Positions 52,320 to 60,344 of a stretch of DNA of 64,000 nucleotides are shown in pieces (positions within the stretch are counted from its first letter, which is position 1; each line of letters starts with the position of its first letter). The position numbers and the translations under genes are program-made. The stretch covers positions 62,001-126,000 of the forward strand of contig DATMRF010000106.1 in NCBI GenBank assembly GCA_035566435.1. Reading direction: 5' to 3'. This DNA comes from DATMRF01 sp035566435 (GTDB lineage: Bacteria; Verrucomicrobiota; Verrucomicrobiia; Limisphaerales; UBA8199). Below the pieces are notes generated by a model. That model was not told where the DNA came from and made no database searches. It saw only the letters and a program-made list of their open reading frames with translations.

Positions 52320-53537
52320 CTACATCGTCTTCGCTGCGGCAGGTCCGCCGCCCGCCAGCACCGTTTGCTTGCCCGGTTCCGCCGAGATGAGGCCCGCCGC
52401 CAATACACCCAGGACCCCGCACAACGTCCACAAGAGAATCGGGCTCGATGAAAAGAGCAGCATCCCCAGGCTTGGACCGCACACAAACGCCACTGCCCAA
52501 ACCATCCCGTACGTTCCCATGTAGAGGCCCCGTTGCGCCGCAGGCGCCAGGTCCGCCACGTAGGCGCCGCCCACGGGCATGCTGATCATCTCCCCCAGCG
52601 TGAACGTGGCGGTCGTGAGCGCGAGCAGAGGCAGCGAGCGCTCGAGCACGTTCGACGCAAACCCGGCGCCGATTAGCAGATACCCCAGCGCCATAATCCG
52701 GCGCGCAGGGAACCGCTTGGTGATGGTTGTCAAGGGCAGCTCGCAGAGCACAACCAGCGCACCGTTCAGGGAAACCACCAGCCCATAAGTGGAGGCCGAG
52801 AACCCGCTGCGGGTGATCTGCAGGCTCATGGTCGAGAAGACCTGCACAAATACCAGGCCGACGGCCAGCGACGCGCACAAGACCTGGCGGAAGCGTTTAT
52901 CCTCACGCACCACCCTGAACGTCTCCAGCAAAGAGTTTTCTGTTTGAGTGCCGCGCAATCCGGACGGCAGCGCGAACCACGCCACCAAACCGTAAAGGAT
53001 CGAAGTGGCGGCGTCCCCCACGAAAAGCCACAGGAACGAGTGTTTGGCCAGCAGCCCGGCGGTCGCCGGGCCAAACGCCCAGCCGGCGTTGAACGACATC
53101 CGGTAAGCGGCAAACGCGGTCACCCGCTGCCCGGCCGGCACCAGGTCCGCCAGCAGGGCGCTGCTCGCCGGCCGATACAGTTCACCTGCCAATCCTACCA
53201 GGGCCGAAAACAACACGATCAGGGGCAAACTATGCACTTGCGAGAGACACAACATCACCGCCGCGCCCGCGAACATCGATAACACAATGGTCTTGCGGCG
53301 GCCCAGGCGGTCCGCCAGGTGTCCCCCCAGCACACAGGCGCCCAGTGTGCCGACCCCATACGCCGCGATCGCCAGGCCTGCTTGCGCTGGCGTATAGCCC
53401 AGGCCTGTCATGTAGATGGCGAGGAATGGCAGCACGAACGTGCCGAACTTATTCAGAAAGGTGCCGAAAAAGAGAATCCAGGCCCCCCGCGGCAGCGCCC
53501 GCAGGGACTCTCTCAGGCTGGCTTGCGTCTCGTTCAT
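52320..53537 (-). CDS. MFS transporter
   Basis: A 405-aa inner-membrane protein with twelve predicted helices. GGHLADRLGRRKTIVLS is the loop 2-3 signature of the major facilitator superfamily, and VLGVLAAGLISAEPG ends helix 12. LPRGAWILFFGTFLNKFGTF is helix 1. This is the drug/H+ antiporter-like branch, but the substrate is unknown. Convergent with rimO (15 nt between stops). A terminator facing this strand lies upstream of it (53574-53609), so it needs its own promoter. Confidence 0.88.
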   Translation of the reverse strand: MNETQASLRESLRALPRGAWILFFGTFLNKFGTFVLPFLAIYMTGLGYTPAQAGLAIAAYGVGTLGACVLGGHLADRLGRRKTIVLSMFAGAAVMLCLSQVHSLPLIVLFSALVGLAGELYRPASSALLADLVPAGQRVTAFAAYRMSFNAGWAFGPATAGLLAKHSFLWLFVGDAATSILYGLVAWFALPSGLRGTQTENSLLETFRVVREDKRFRQVLCASLAVGLVFVQVFSTMSLQITRSGFSASTYGLVVSLNGALVVLCELPLTTITKRFPARRIMALGYLLIGAGFASNVLERSLPLLALTTATFTLGEMISMPVGGAYVADLAPAAQRGLYMGTYGMVWAVAFVCGPSLGMLLFSSSPILLWTLCGVLGVLAAGLISAEPGKQTVLAGGGPAAAKTM

Positions 53538-53573
53538 AGATTCGTTTCAGTGGTTTGCCTTGAGCCGGAAGCA

Positions 53574-53609
53574 AACAAAAAACCCACCGGCTTTTCAGCG
53601 GGTGGGTTT
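53574..53609 (-). terminator. Intrinsic terminator on the minus strand
   Basis: On the minus strand: AAACCCACC, a 12-nt loop, GGTGGGTTT, then TTTGTTTGC. The 9-bp stem followed by a U-rich run is a good rho-independent terminator. It lies about 190 nt after the helicase stop and just upstream of the MFS gene, so it would end the helicase transcript. Confidence 0.75.
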
Positions 53610-53799
53610 CAAAAATCTGGTATTCTACATTAAGGAGACTCTGAACCCCAACCGCCGTCATGGCGCCGCATATCGACGACTCGCCGCCAGTAAGCCGGCC
53701 GGTACGCGTCTGCGCCGCGCGTATTCGGTGACTTCAGTTGAGGCTTAATGGACATTGACAGTGAACTTACGCCTATTTCGGCCCGCGTCAAAAGAAATC

Positions 53800-56271
53800 C
53801 TAAACGCTCACAGCTTGTTCTCCCCAAAACCGGTTCACTGTCTCCTGGATTGCGTTGACGTTCCGGACCCGGGCGGTCCGCCACCAGGGGGGCATTAGCC
53901 GCAAGTAGCGGCTTTCCCCAAACCGCGCATCTACCAACAACACGATCCCGCGATCGGTTTCCGACCGGGTCACCCTTCCGATTGCCTGCAAGACCCGGTT
54001 CATTCCGGGAAAAGTGTAGGCGTAATCGAATCCCGCGCCGGCTCTTTCCTGGAAATAGTCCCGGATCAGGTCACGCTCGACGCAGAGCTGGGGCAGGCCG
54101 ACCCCCACGATGATCGCGCCAATCAACCGCTCCCCCACCAGGTCAATGCCCTCGCCGAAAATCCCGCCCATCACCGCGAACCCGACGAGCGTTCCACGAT
54201 GCGCTACCGTAAACGCCGCCAGAAACTCCTCGCGTTCGCCTTCGCTCATGCTGGGGCGCTGAGCGAGCACCCGCGTTACTGGGTCCAAATGCTGGAACTG
54301 CGCATGGACCGCGTTCAGATACTGATAAGAAGGACAATAAACGAGATAATTGCCGTGCCGCCCTGCGACCGCCGCTTTAATTGTCTGGGCCACCTCCACC
54401 AACGTTCCGGCACGCGCCTTAAAATGGGTGCGGATACGATCCTGCACCAACACCGCGAGATTCTGCGGCGGAAAGGGCGAGCACAACTGCAACACCGGAT
54501 CTTCCGGGCTGCCCCCCAGCAGCTCGCGGTGATAATCCATCGGCGTCAGTGTAGCCGAAAAGAAGATGGCTGCCTTGCCTCGCTCCAGCGCTTGCCGCAG
54601 CAAGTACGACGGATCCAGGCAGAACAACCGAACGCGAGCGGACCAGCGGTTGCGTTTGAGAATTGTCACATAATGCTCGTCGTACAACTGAGCCGTCCGG
54701 CGAAACGAATACAAACAGAAATAAAACTCCAGCAACGCCTCCCGGAACTCTGCGGCTTCGTTCCGGGCCAGCCACGCTTCGGCTTCCTTGAGCGCATCGT
54801 CCAGGGCCGGGAGCAGGTCGCTTGGAAACTCCTTGCTCGTTTGGCCTGCCGGGGCGGCGGCTGCAACTCCCGCTGACGCCGCGCCAGTCGAGTCGCCGCT
54901 CGCCACCTCCGAAGGAAACAGGTTAAGCTCGAGGGCCGGATCCGAGGGCTCGACCGATTCGGTGCTTGGCGCCGCCGAGCCGCAGGCTTTTCGCATTGCC
55001 GAGTTCAGCCTCTGGAGCGTCCTGGCGCAGCGTGGCAGCGCCCCTCTCAACGCCTTCCTGGTCTGCTGAACCTCCGCTCCGTCCAGTTCGGCCGAAAACA
55101 TCTCCCGCCCCCGGTCCACCAGATTATGCGCCTCATCGACCAGAAACGCGTAATCGCCGCCGCCCTCGGCGAAGTGGCCTCGCAAATAGACTTTTGGATC
55201 GAAGACATAATTGTAATCGCAGACGACGGCATCCACCCAGATCGACAGGTCAAGGGAAAGCTCGAAGGGACAAACCTGGTGTTGCCGGCCGACGGTCTCG
55301 AGCACCTGTCTGGTGATTTCCTCCTGCGCCAGGGCTTCACGCATGGCGGGCTTATTCCGGTCGTAGTAACCGCGCGCTAGAGGACAAGTCTGCGGGTCGC
55401 AGGGGTGGCCCTGCTGCACACAAATCTTTTCCCTGGCGGTCAGCGTCAACGTGCGTAACCGGGAACCGGCGCGCCGCAGGTCGGTGAAGGCCTTCTCCGC
55501 AACCGCCCGGCCCACGGTCCGCGCCGTCAGGTAGAACAACCGCTCGAGCTTGCCTTCCCCCAGCGCCTTCACTGCCGGGAACAGAACCGACACCGTCTTG
55601 CCGATGCCTGTGGGCGCTTCCAGGAACAGGCGCCCGCCTCGCGATAACGCCCGGTACGCTACCACTGCCAGTTCCCGCTGGCCCGGACGGTAGCTGGTGA
55701 ACGGAAACGCGAGTGTGCGAATGGACTCGTCGCGGTCTTGGCACCAACGGTACCGCTCCCGCACCCAGCTCAGGTAAATGGCGACCGTATGCTCGAAGAA
55801 CGTGGATAGCTCAGAAAAGTTAAACTGCTGGCGGAACTCAATCACCTCGCCGGTCTGCAGGTTTAGGTATGTCAGCTGGATGGCAAGCCGTTTGAGTTCA
55901 TGCTCGCGGGCATAGATGAACGCGTAAATCTTCGCCTGCGCCCAATGTAGCGGGTCAGCTGCGCCGTCCCAACCGCCTTGTACGGTTTTGATTTCTTCTA
56001 CCAGCGCCAGGTCCGTTTCCGCCAGCAGCCCGTCGATGCGGCCCTGAATCCGCAGCATAAACCCGTCATCCTCTATTTCATGCGCGAGCGGGACCTCCTT
56101 TTGGTAGCCGGCTGGACGGGAGCGCTGGACTTTTTGGTGGCCCCGAATCCCTGCGAGCGCTCGGCTCGGTCCAACAAAATCGCGCCCCCCCCCCAGATCG
56201 CCCTCTAGCAGCGCGAACTCCACCAGTTCGCGCACTGAAACTGAAAAAACTCGTTTGGAATCGGACGCCAC
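53800..56271 (-). CDS. PD-(D/E)XK nuclease fused to an XPD/DinG-type DNA helicase
   Basis: An 823-aa protein. Residues about 1-150 form a Cas4/RecB-like nuclease: GRIDG (D80), VEEIKT (E93, K95) and HWAQAKIYA are the catalytic and QxxxY motifs. From 190 comes an SF2 helicase with EAPTGIGKT Walker A (218-226), a Fe-S type Cys set (C284, C291, C296, C334), LVDEAHNL (DEAH 379-382), and the C-terminal motif VLQAIGRVTRSETDRG. It likely cuts and unwinds DNA in repair. A run of 10 G (56185-56194 on the plus strand as C) encodes GGG at residues 27-29. The start is GTG at 56271; no ATG is available. Confidence 0.85.
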   Translation of the reverse strand: MASDSKRVFSVSVRELVEFALLEGDLGGGRDFVGPSRALAGIRGHQKVQRSRPAGYQKEVPLAHEIEDDGFMLRIQGRIDGLLAETDLALVEEIKTVQGGWDGAADPLHWAQAKIYAFIYAREHELKRLAIQLTYLNLQTGEVIEFRQQFNFSELSTFFEHTVAIYLSWVRERYRWCQDRDESIRTLAFPFTSYRPGQRELAVVAYRALSRGGRLFLEAPTGIGKTVSVLFPAVKALGEGKLERLFYLTARTVGRAVAEKAFTDLRRAGSRLRTLTLTAREKICVQQGHPCDPQTCPLARGYYDRNKPAMREALAQEEITRQVLETVGRQHQVCPFELSLDLSIWVDAVVCDYNYVFDPKVYLRGHFAEGGGDYAFLVDEAHNLVDRGREMFSAELDGAEVQQTRKALRGALPRCARTLQRLNSAMRKACGSAAPSTESVEPSDPALELNLFPSEVASGDSTGAASAGVAAAAPAGQTSKEFPSDLLPALDDALKEAEAWLARNEAAEFREALLEFYFCLYSFRRTAQLYDEHYVTILKRNRWSARVRLFCLDPSYLLRQALERGKAAIFFSATLTPMDYHRELLGGSPEDPVLQLCSPFPPQNLAVLVQDRIRTHFKARAGTLVEVAQTIKAAVAGRHGNYLVYCPSYQYLNAVHAQFQHLDPVTRVLAQRPSMSEGEREEFLAAFTVAHRGTLVGFAVMGGIFGEGIDLVGERLIGAIIVGVGLPQLCVERDLIRDYFQERAGAGFDYAYTFPGMNRVLQAIGRVTRSETDRGIVLLVDARFGESRYLRLMPPWWRTARVRNVNAIQETVNRFWGEQAVSV

Positions 56272-56323
56272 GAAGCCAGTCTCGGGCTGTGCGCCGGCTC
56301 GAGCAACAAAATTGAAACCGGGC

Positions 56324-57229
56324 TCACGCCGCTTCTGCCAGCGCGCTATTCATTCTCTTAATGGCTTCGTCAATCTCCCCCGTGTTCTTAAAGCCAATGA
56401 CAATCGCGTCCAGTTCGGGGCGCGACATGGCATAACGAATCGATTTTTCCCGGTCTTCCGCCAGGGTGAACTCGCCGTTGCCGATAATCTTCATGCCGAT
56501 GACGCCGCGGCCCTGGGCGCGCATGGCGGCCAACTCGCTAAGCACCGGGGCGATATCGTGACCCGGTTTGTCCCAGGTCTGTTCCATCCCGTCGATATGG
56601 TTGCCCTGTGGATTCACTCGCACGAGATGCACCTCCGTCCAAGGCGAGGACGTCGCCGCGCGAAGCGCGGGCAGGCTGTGGCAGGAAACGCCCTTGGCGC
56701 GAATCCATTTCTTGTGCTTGGCCTCATCGAACGCGTCCATGATCCGCTCGTAGTCCTCCGTCCAGCCCTCTTTGACCATGCAGTGAATGAGCAGGCTATC
56801 GACGTAATCCGTGTTGAAAACTTTGCGATGATGGTCGATGGCCTCGAGCACTTTCTCCGGCTTGCCGGGGATCTTGGACTGGATGAAAAGCTTCTCTCGA
56901 GGGAGACCTTTAATCGCGCGGCCGATCCACTCGAAGGTCTGGTAGCTCTGGGCGCAATCCAGATAGGTGATGCCCTGGTCGTAGGCATACCGAATCAGCC
57001 GATTGAACCCGTCTTGCCCGAGATCGTGCTGCACGTGGCCGCTGTTGCTGCCGGTGCCAAAACCGAGACGGCTGAGCTTGAGCCCCGTCTTGCCAAGCGC
57101 CACCTGGTCCACCGCCGTGCGTTTCGCGGCAGGCTTCGCCAGCGAGGCATAGGAGGTTAATAGCAACGCGCCGGTGGCCGCGGCAGAACGTTCCAGAAAC
57201 TGGCGGCGGCTGAGGCAATTCGTCTTCAT
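56324..57229 (-). CDS. Tat-exported aldo/keto reductase
   Basis: A 301-aa protein. MKTNCLSRRQFLERSAAATGALLL is a twin-arginine signal. The barrel motifs are VALGKTGLKLSRLGFGTG, GITYLDCAQSYQTFEWIGRAIKG (the Asp-Tyr region), KLFIQSKIPG with the catalytic Lys, and DSLLIHCM with the His. AIVIGFKNTGEIDEAI marks the NADP-binding end. Substrate unknown. ATG 57229 was taken for the Tat motif. Exported NADP enzymes of this type are common in this phylum, though where they obtain cofactor is unclear. Confidence 0.87.
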   Translation of the reverse strand: MKTNCLSRRQFLERSAAATGALLLTSYASLAKPAAKRTAVDQVALGKTGLKLSRLGFGTGSNSGHVQHDLGQDGFNRLIRYAYDQGITYLDCAQSYQTFEWIGRAIKGLPREKLFIQSKIPGKPEKVLEAIDHHRKVFNTDYVDSLLIHCMVKEGWTEDYERIMDAFDEAKHKKWIRAKGVSCHSLPALRAATSSPWTEVHLVRVNPQGNHIDGMEQTWDKPGHDIAPVLSELAAMRAQGRGVIGMKIIGNGEFTLAEDREKSIRYAMSRPELDAIVIGFKNTGEIDEAIKRMNSALAEAA

Positions 57230-57371
57230 GATATGCGCCTTAATTCGAGGTTGGAAAAACGATAGCACTGTTCGGTTGGGTTGTCACAATGAGAGTCTAG
57301 CACCCTGCGGTGGGAGATCAACCGTACCCTCGTCGACGAGTCCCCGAATCACGAGCCGGACAAATTCTTCT

Positions 57372-57427
57372 CTGCCGCATAAAAGCGGCGTCCCGGCCGC
57401 TTTCGGAACGCCGCATTTATGTGGCAG
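57372..57427. repeat. Long imperfect palindrome, 24-nt arms
   Basis: The arms 57372-57395 (CTGCCGCATAAAAGCGGC...) and 57404-57427 pair at 21 of 24 positions around an 8-nt loop. This resembles a REP-like element. It lies in the divergent gap before the SGNH-like gene and overlaps the longest ORF version of that gene, which supports a later start. The gap otherwise holds nothing I can name. Confidence 0.8.
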
Positions 57428-57520
57428 GAGGGAGCACTGGAAGAAATCTGTCGTGCGCCGCCCGAACTCCTCCGTCAAAAACCGCTTGCGATGGCACGAT
57501 GTCCGCTCTTAACTCGCCCC

Positions 57521-58441
57521 ATGCGCTCGAGGTCATTCATTTCGTCCTGCGGCCTTTCCATAGGAGTCGGGATGATGGGCGCGTACTGGCTCGCCTTCCT
57601 GGCCACTGCGACGGGTTCGACTTCAACGCCGGACCGGCCAGCCCTCGACTCGAGCTCGCCGCCTCCGAAACCCGCCGCCACCAATTCTGCCTGGCAACGC
57701 ATTTTCCTCATCGGGGCCAGCGTGACCGCCGGGTTCACCGAATCCGAGCCCTTCGGCGGACCTAACACCGCTCGCTATCGCCTCAACCGTTACGTGGACG
57801 CCGCGCTAGCAGTTCCGCACCAGCCGGCGCGAAACCTGGCCAGCGCGTTCGTCTTCCTCCAACCGGAACCCGCCTCGCGCAAGCAAATCGACGAGGCGCT
57901 CAAGGCTCAACCCACCCTCGTTCTCGGCCTCGATTTCCTCTTTTGGTTTTGCTATGGCGACGGGAGCACTGATGACGCGCGGTTGCAGCGCTTCAACGAG
58001 GGTCTCAAGCTCCTTGAATCCTTCAAATGCCCTCTCGTGCTCGGCGACCTCCCCGATGCCTCCGCAGCGGTCAACCGCCAGCTTACCGCGGAGCAAATCC
58101 CCAGCCCCCGAGCGCTGGCCGCCGCCAACCGGCGGTTAAAAGAGTGGGCGGCTACCCGGCGCCAGGTCACGATTCTGCCCCTGTCCGTCATCATGCGCTC
58201 GGTACTGGCCAATCGGGCCGTGCGGGTCCACGGCCATACTTTGCCTGCCGGCACCACAGTCGGTTTGCTGCAGGAGGACCGGCTTCATCCCAGCGCTGCC
58301 GGTGCCGCTTTTCTAGCCGTGTCCCTGCTGGACGCTTTCCAGTCAGCCCGTCGGGGAAGCCCCGACGGCGAGGTCCGCTGGGACCCGGACGAAGTTTTTC
58401 GCCTTGGCTCAGCCGTCGCCGCGCACGCGGCGGGGAAGTGA
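57521..58441 (+). CDS. SGNH/GDSL-hydrolase-like exported protein
   Basis: A 307-aa protein. A hydrophobic N-terminus (SIGVGMMGAYWLAFLATAT) suggests a signal or anchor. IFLIGASVTAGFTE holds the block I Ser-like position and DRLHPSAAGAAFLAVSLLDA the block V Asp-His, as in SGNH esterases. KCPLVLGDLPDAS may be block II or III. The nucleophile is S in GASVT rather than in GDS; it may act on an acylated surface sugar or lipid, unproven. The frame extends to 57419 through a hairpin, so I placed the start at 57521. Confidence 0.65.
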   Translation: MRSRSFISSCGLSIGVGMMGAYWLAFLATATGSTSTPDRPALDSSSPPPKPAATNSAWQRIFLIGASVTAGFTESEPFGGPNTARYRLNRYVDAALAVPHQPARNLASAFVFLQPEPASRKQIDEALKAQPTLVLGLDFLFWFCYGDGSTDDARLQRFNEGLKLLESFKCPLVLGDLPDASAAVNRQLTAEQIPSPRALAAANRRLKEWAATRRQVTILPLSVIMRSVLANRAVRVHGHTLPAGTTVGLLQEDRLHPSAAGAAFLAVSLLDAFQSARRGSPDGEVRWDPDEVFRLGSAVAAHAAGK

Positions 58442-58446
58442 GTTAA

Positions 58447-58493
58447 ATACCTCACAGTTTGATGTTGACATGCCTCTCATCGTGAGGTATATC
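58447..58493 (+). promoter_or_regulatory. PadR promoter and operator
   Basis: TTGACA (58465-58470), a 17-nt spacer, then TATATC (58488-58493) form a good sigma-70-type promoter. ATACCTCAC (58447-58455) and GTGAGGTAT (58482-58490) are an exact 9-bp inverted repeat, one arm on each side of the -35, the right arm overlapping the -10. This fits PadR binding and autorepression. The start codon at 58503 is only 9 nt after the -10, so the mRNA would be nearly leaderless. Confidence 0.65.
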
Positions 58494-58502
58494 GCTCCCG
58501 TA

Positions 58503-58838
58503 ATGTCAAAAACCAATCCAAGCTTTTTGAACGGCGTACCGGAGTTGCTGGTCTTAAAGTTGCTCTCGCGCCGCGAAATGTACGGCTATGAAATCGTCAA
58601 GGCCATCCAGAGCCAGACCGATGAGATCTTTTCTTTCGGCGAAGGCTGCATCTACCCTTATTTGCATTATCTCGAGAGCGAGAAGCTCGTGGCCAGCCAC
58701 CGCAAGGAAGTGGACGGCCGCAGCCGGAACTATTATCAGCTCACCGCGCGCGGCCGGAAGCGGTTGGAAGCGTTGTCCGCTGAGTGGACTCGCGTCGCCT
58801 CCGGTATCGCGCTGGTAATGGGGCCGGAACATGCCTAA
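58503..58838 (+). CDS. PadR-family transcriptional regulator
   Basis: A 111-aa winged-helix regulator. NGVPELLVLKLLSRREMYGYEIVKAI is the N-terminal helix pair, FSFGEGCIYPYLHYLESEKLV carries the recognition wing, and RSRNYYQLTARGRKRLEAL is the C-terminal part. Length matches PadR-s1 proteins. It overlaps the next gene by 8 nt, a typical PadR plus membrane-partner pair. ATG at 58503 is used because the promoter overlaps the earlier Met codon (58470). The inducer is unknown. Confidence 0.92.
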   Translation: MSKTNPSFLNGVPELLVLKLLSRREMYGYEIVKAIQSQTDEIFSFGEGCIYPYLHYLESEKLVASHRKEVDGRSRNYYQLTARGRKRLEALSAEWTRVASGIALVMGPEHA

Positions 58839-59559
58839 CGCACCGGCCATCCGGGTTTTCGAGCGGCGGTTGCAGGAGCTGGGGTGTCCCGCCGGACAAT
58901 TGCAGCGCCGGGTTCGCGAGCTGGCGGACCATCACGAGGATCTCAAACAGGCTGCCCTCCAGGAGGGATTGTCCGAAGCCGAAGCCGAAGCCCGCGCAGA
59001 CCAGCGCCTGGGGGAACCCGCTGTTCTCGCGGACCGGGTAGCGCGCATGCTGCGGCAATCCTCCTGGTTGGGCCGTCATCGCGTCCTCGGCTTTTGCCTT
59101 TTGCCGATACCAGCAACCTTTGCAGGATCCCTGCTCGGCGTGGCTGTAGCGTTCGGCTTGGTCAGGGTCTGGGTGTCGGCGGACGAATGGGCTGTTTTGG
59201 CGGACGGAGGACCGGGGTTTGGGGTTCTCGTCGGCGCCAGCCGGGCGGCGTGCTGCCTGGCCATCGCGCTGATTACGGCCCTGTTCTGCTGGCTGGCACA
59301 CCGGTCCGCGGCCGGCCGGAAATGGGCGCTGCTGGCCTGCGCCTGTTGCTCACTGCAAAGCTTCTTCGGCTATTGCCGGATCCTCCCTCACTCCGCCAAC
59401 GTCGGCTACAGCTCTACCCCGAACTGGTCCTGCGCTCTGATTCCTTTGTGGGTCGCCGCGGTTGTATGGATATGGCATCTGCTCGAGCAGCGGAGGCAGC
59501 AAGATGCGGTGCTTGATATGCCTACTCACACTGACGACCAGGGTTCCGGCGCTCGATAA
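58831..59559 (+). CDS. Membrane protein with HAAS-like N-terminal domain
   Basis: A 242-aa protein. Residues 1-75 (RRLQELGCPAGQLQRRVRELADHHEDLKQAALQEGLSEAEAEARA) form a helical domain resembling the HAAS signalling domain (DUF1700-type) often encoded after PadR genes. Five hydrophobic segments follow, including GFCLLPIPATFAGSLLGVAVAF and CALIPLWVAAVVWIWHLL. Such partners are thought to act in membrane signalling; the exact role is unknown. Its ATG lies 8 nt inside the PadR end. Confidence 0.78.
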   Translation: MPNAPAIRVFERRLQELGCPAGQLQRRVRELADHHEDLKQAALQEGLSEAEAEARADQRLGEPAVLADRVARMLRQSSWLGRHRVLGFCLLPIPATFAGSLLGVAVAFGLVRVWVSADEWAVLADGGPGFGVLVGASRAACCLAIALITALFCWLAHRSAAGRKWALLACACCSLQSFFGYCRILPHSANVGYSSTPNWSCALIPLWVAAVVWIWHLLEQRRQQDAVLDMPTHTDDQGSGAR

Positions 59560-59594
59560 TCGGTTTCAAGAGAGGAAAGTGTTCATGTTACGTT

Positions 59595-60344
59595 ATGCAT
59601 ACAATAAAGGAAGGAACCGAAAAGGGACGTTTCTCGCAAAGAGGTAGTCCGGTAGCAGCGACAGTGTTCTTAGGCGCATTGGCGGTGTTGTTAGCCGGTT
59701 GCGCTGGGAACAAGGAAAAGCCGCGCGCGCTTGCACGCGGTTGGGTCGGCGGCGAATACAAGCAGGCCCACGTGCCCAGGCTATTTAGTCCCAGCGATAC
59801 CGTTAACGCGTTCCCCGAGCCGCTCCGGCACACTCAGAAAGCAGGCCTGCTCGTTCTCGCCCTCAGCACGAACACGCCTGCCCGGCTGGCAGGACTGCGT
59901 GAAGGCGACCTGGTCGTCGCACTCGATCATAAACCCGTGACGCGCCTTCGGGAGTTTCGACGTGTCATCGATCGGACTGAGCCAGGCATGTATCTGCCCG
60001 TCACAGTTTACAGGAATGGCGAATACGTAGTGCATAACCTTAGGGTTGGGCGGGAGACCTTTCGCAGGCAAGGTTCCCTTGGCCTGGGGCTTATCACTTA
60101 CAATTTGAATTTCGGCATCAACCCAGGCTTCTCCCTGTTCGTCCTGGGTTACAAGCCGAATCCTGGACACCGGACCGAGCTTGGCTCGGTGGAGCAAACG
60201 TTTGAGCGCTCGTGCAATCCAAGGCCTCAGCAGGTGAGTGAACGCGATTGGACTGCCTGGGTGCTCGTAATCGAAGTCTCGAAACGAAAGTCGATTCTTT
60301 CCCAGGAAGCCGTCCCGTCTTCACCCGCTCCACACGTTCTATGA
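59595..60344 (+). CDS. Lipoprotein with PDZ-like domain
   Basis: A 249-aa protein with a lipobox (LAVLLAGC) after a charged start. Residues about 85-150 form a PDZ-like fold: GLLVLALSTNTPARLAGLREGDLVVALDHKPVTRLREFRRVID matches the carboxylate-binding loop and helix of PDZ domains. No protease domain is attached, so it is probably an adaptor or sensor anchored to the membrane. The following lipoprotein gene starts within its stop codon (60341-60344). Confidence 0.8.
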   Translation: MHTIKEGTEKGRFSQRGSPVAATVFLGALAVLLAGCAGNKEKPRALARGWVGGEYKQAHVPRLFSPSDTVNAFPEPLRHTQKAGLLVLALSTNTPARLAGLREGDLVVALDHKPVTRLREFRRVIDRTEPGMYLPVTVYRNGEYVVHNLRVGRETFRRQGSLGLGLITYNLNFGINPGFSLFVLGYKPNPGHRTELGSVEQTFERSCNPRPQQVSERDWTAWVLVIEVSKRKSILSQEAVPSSPAPHVL

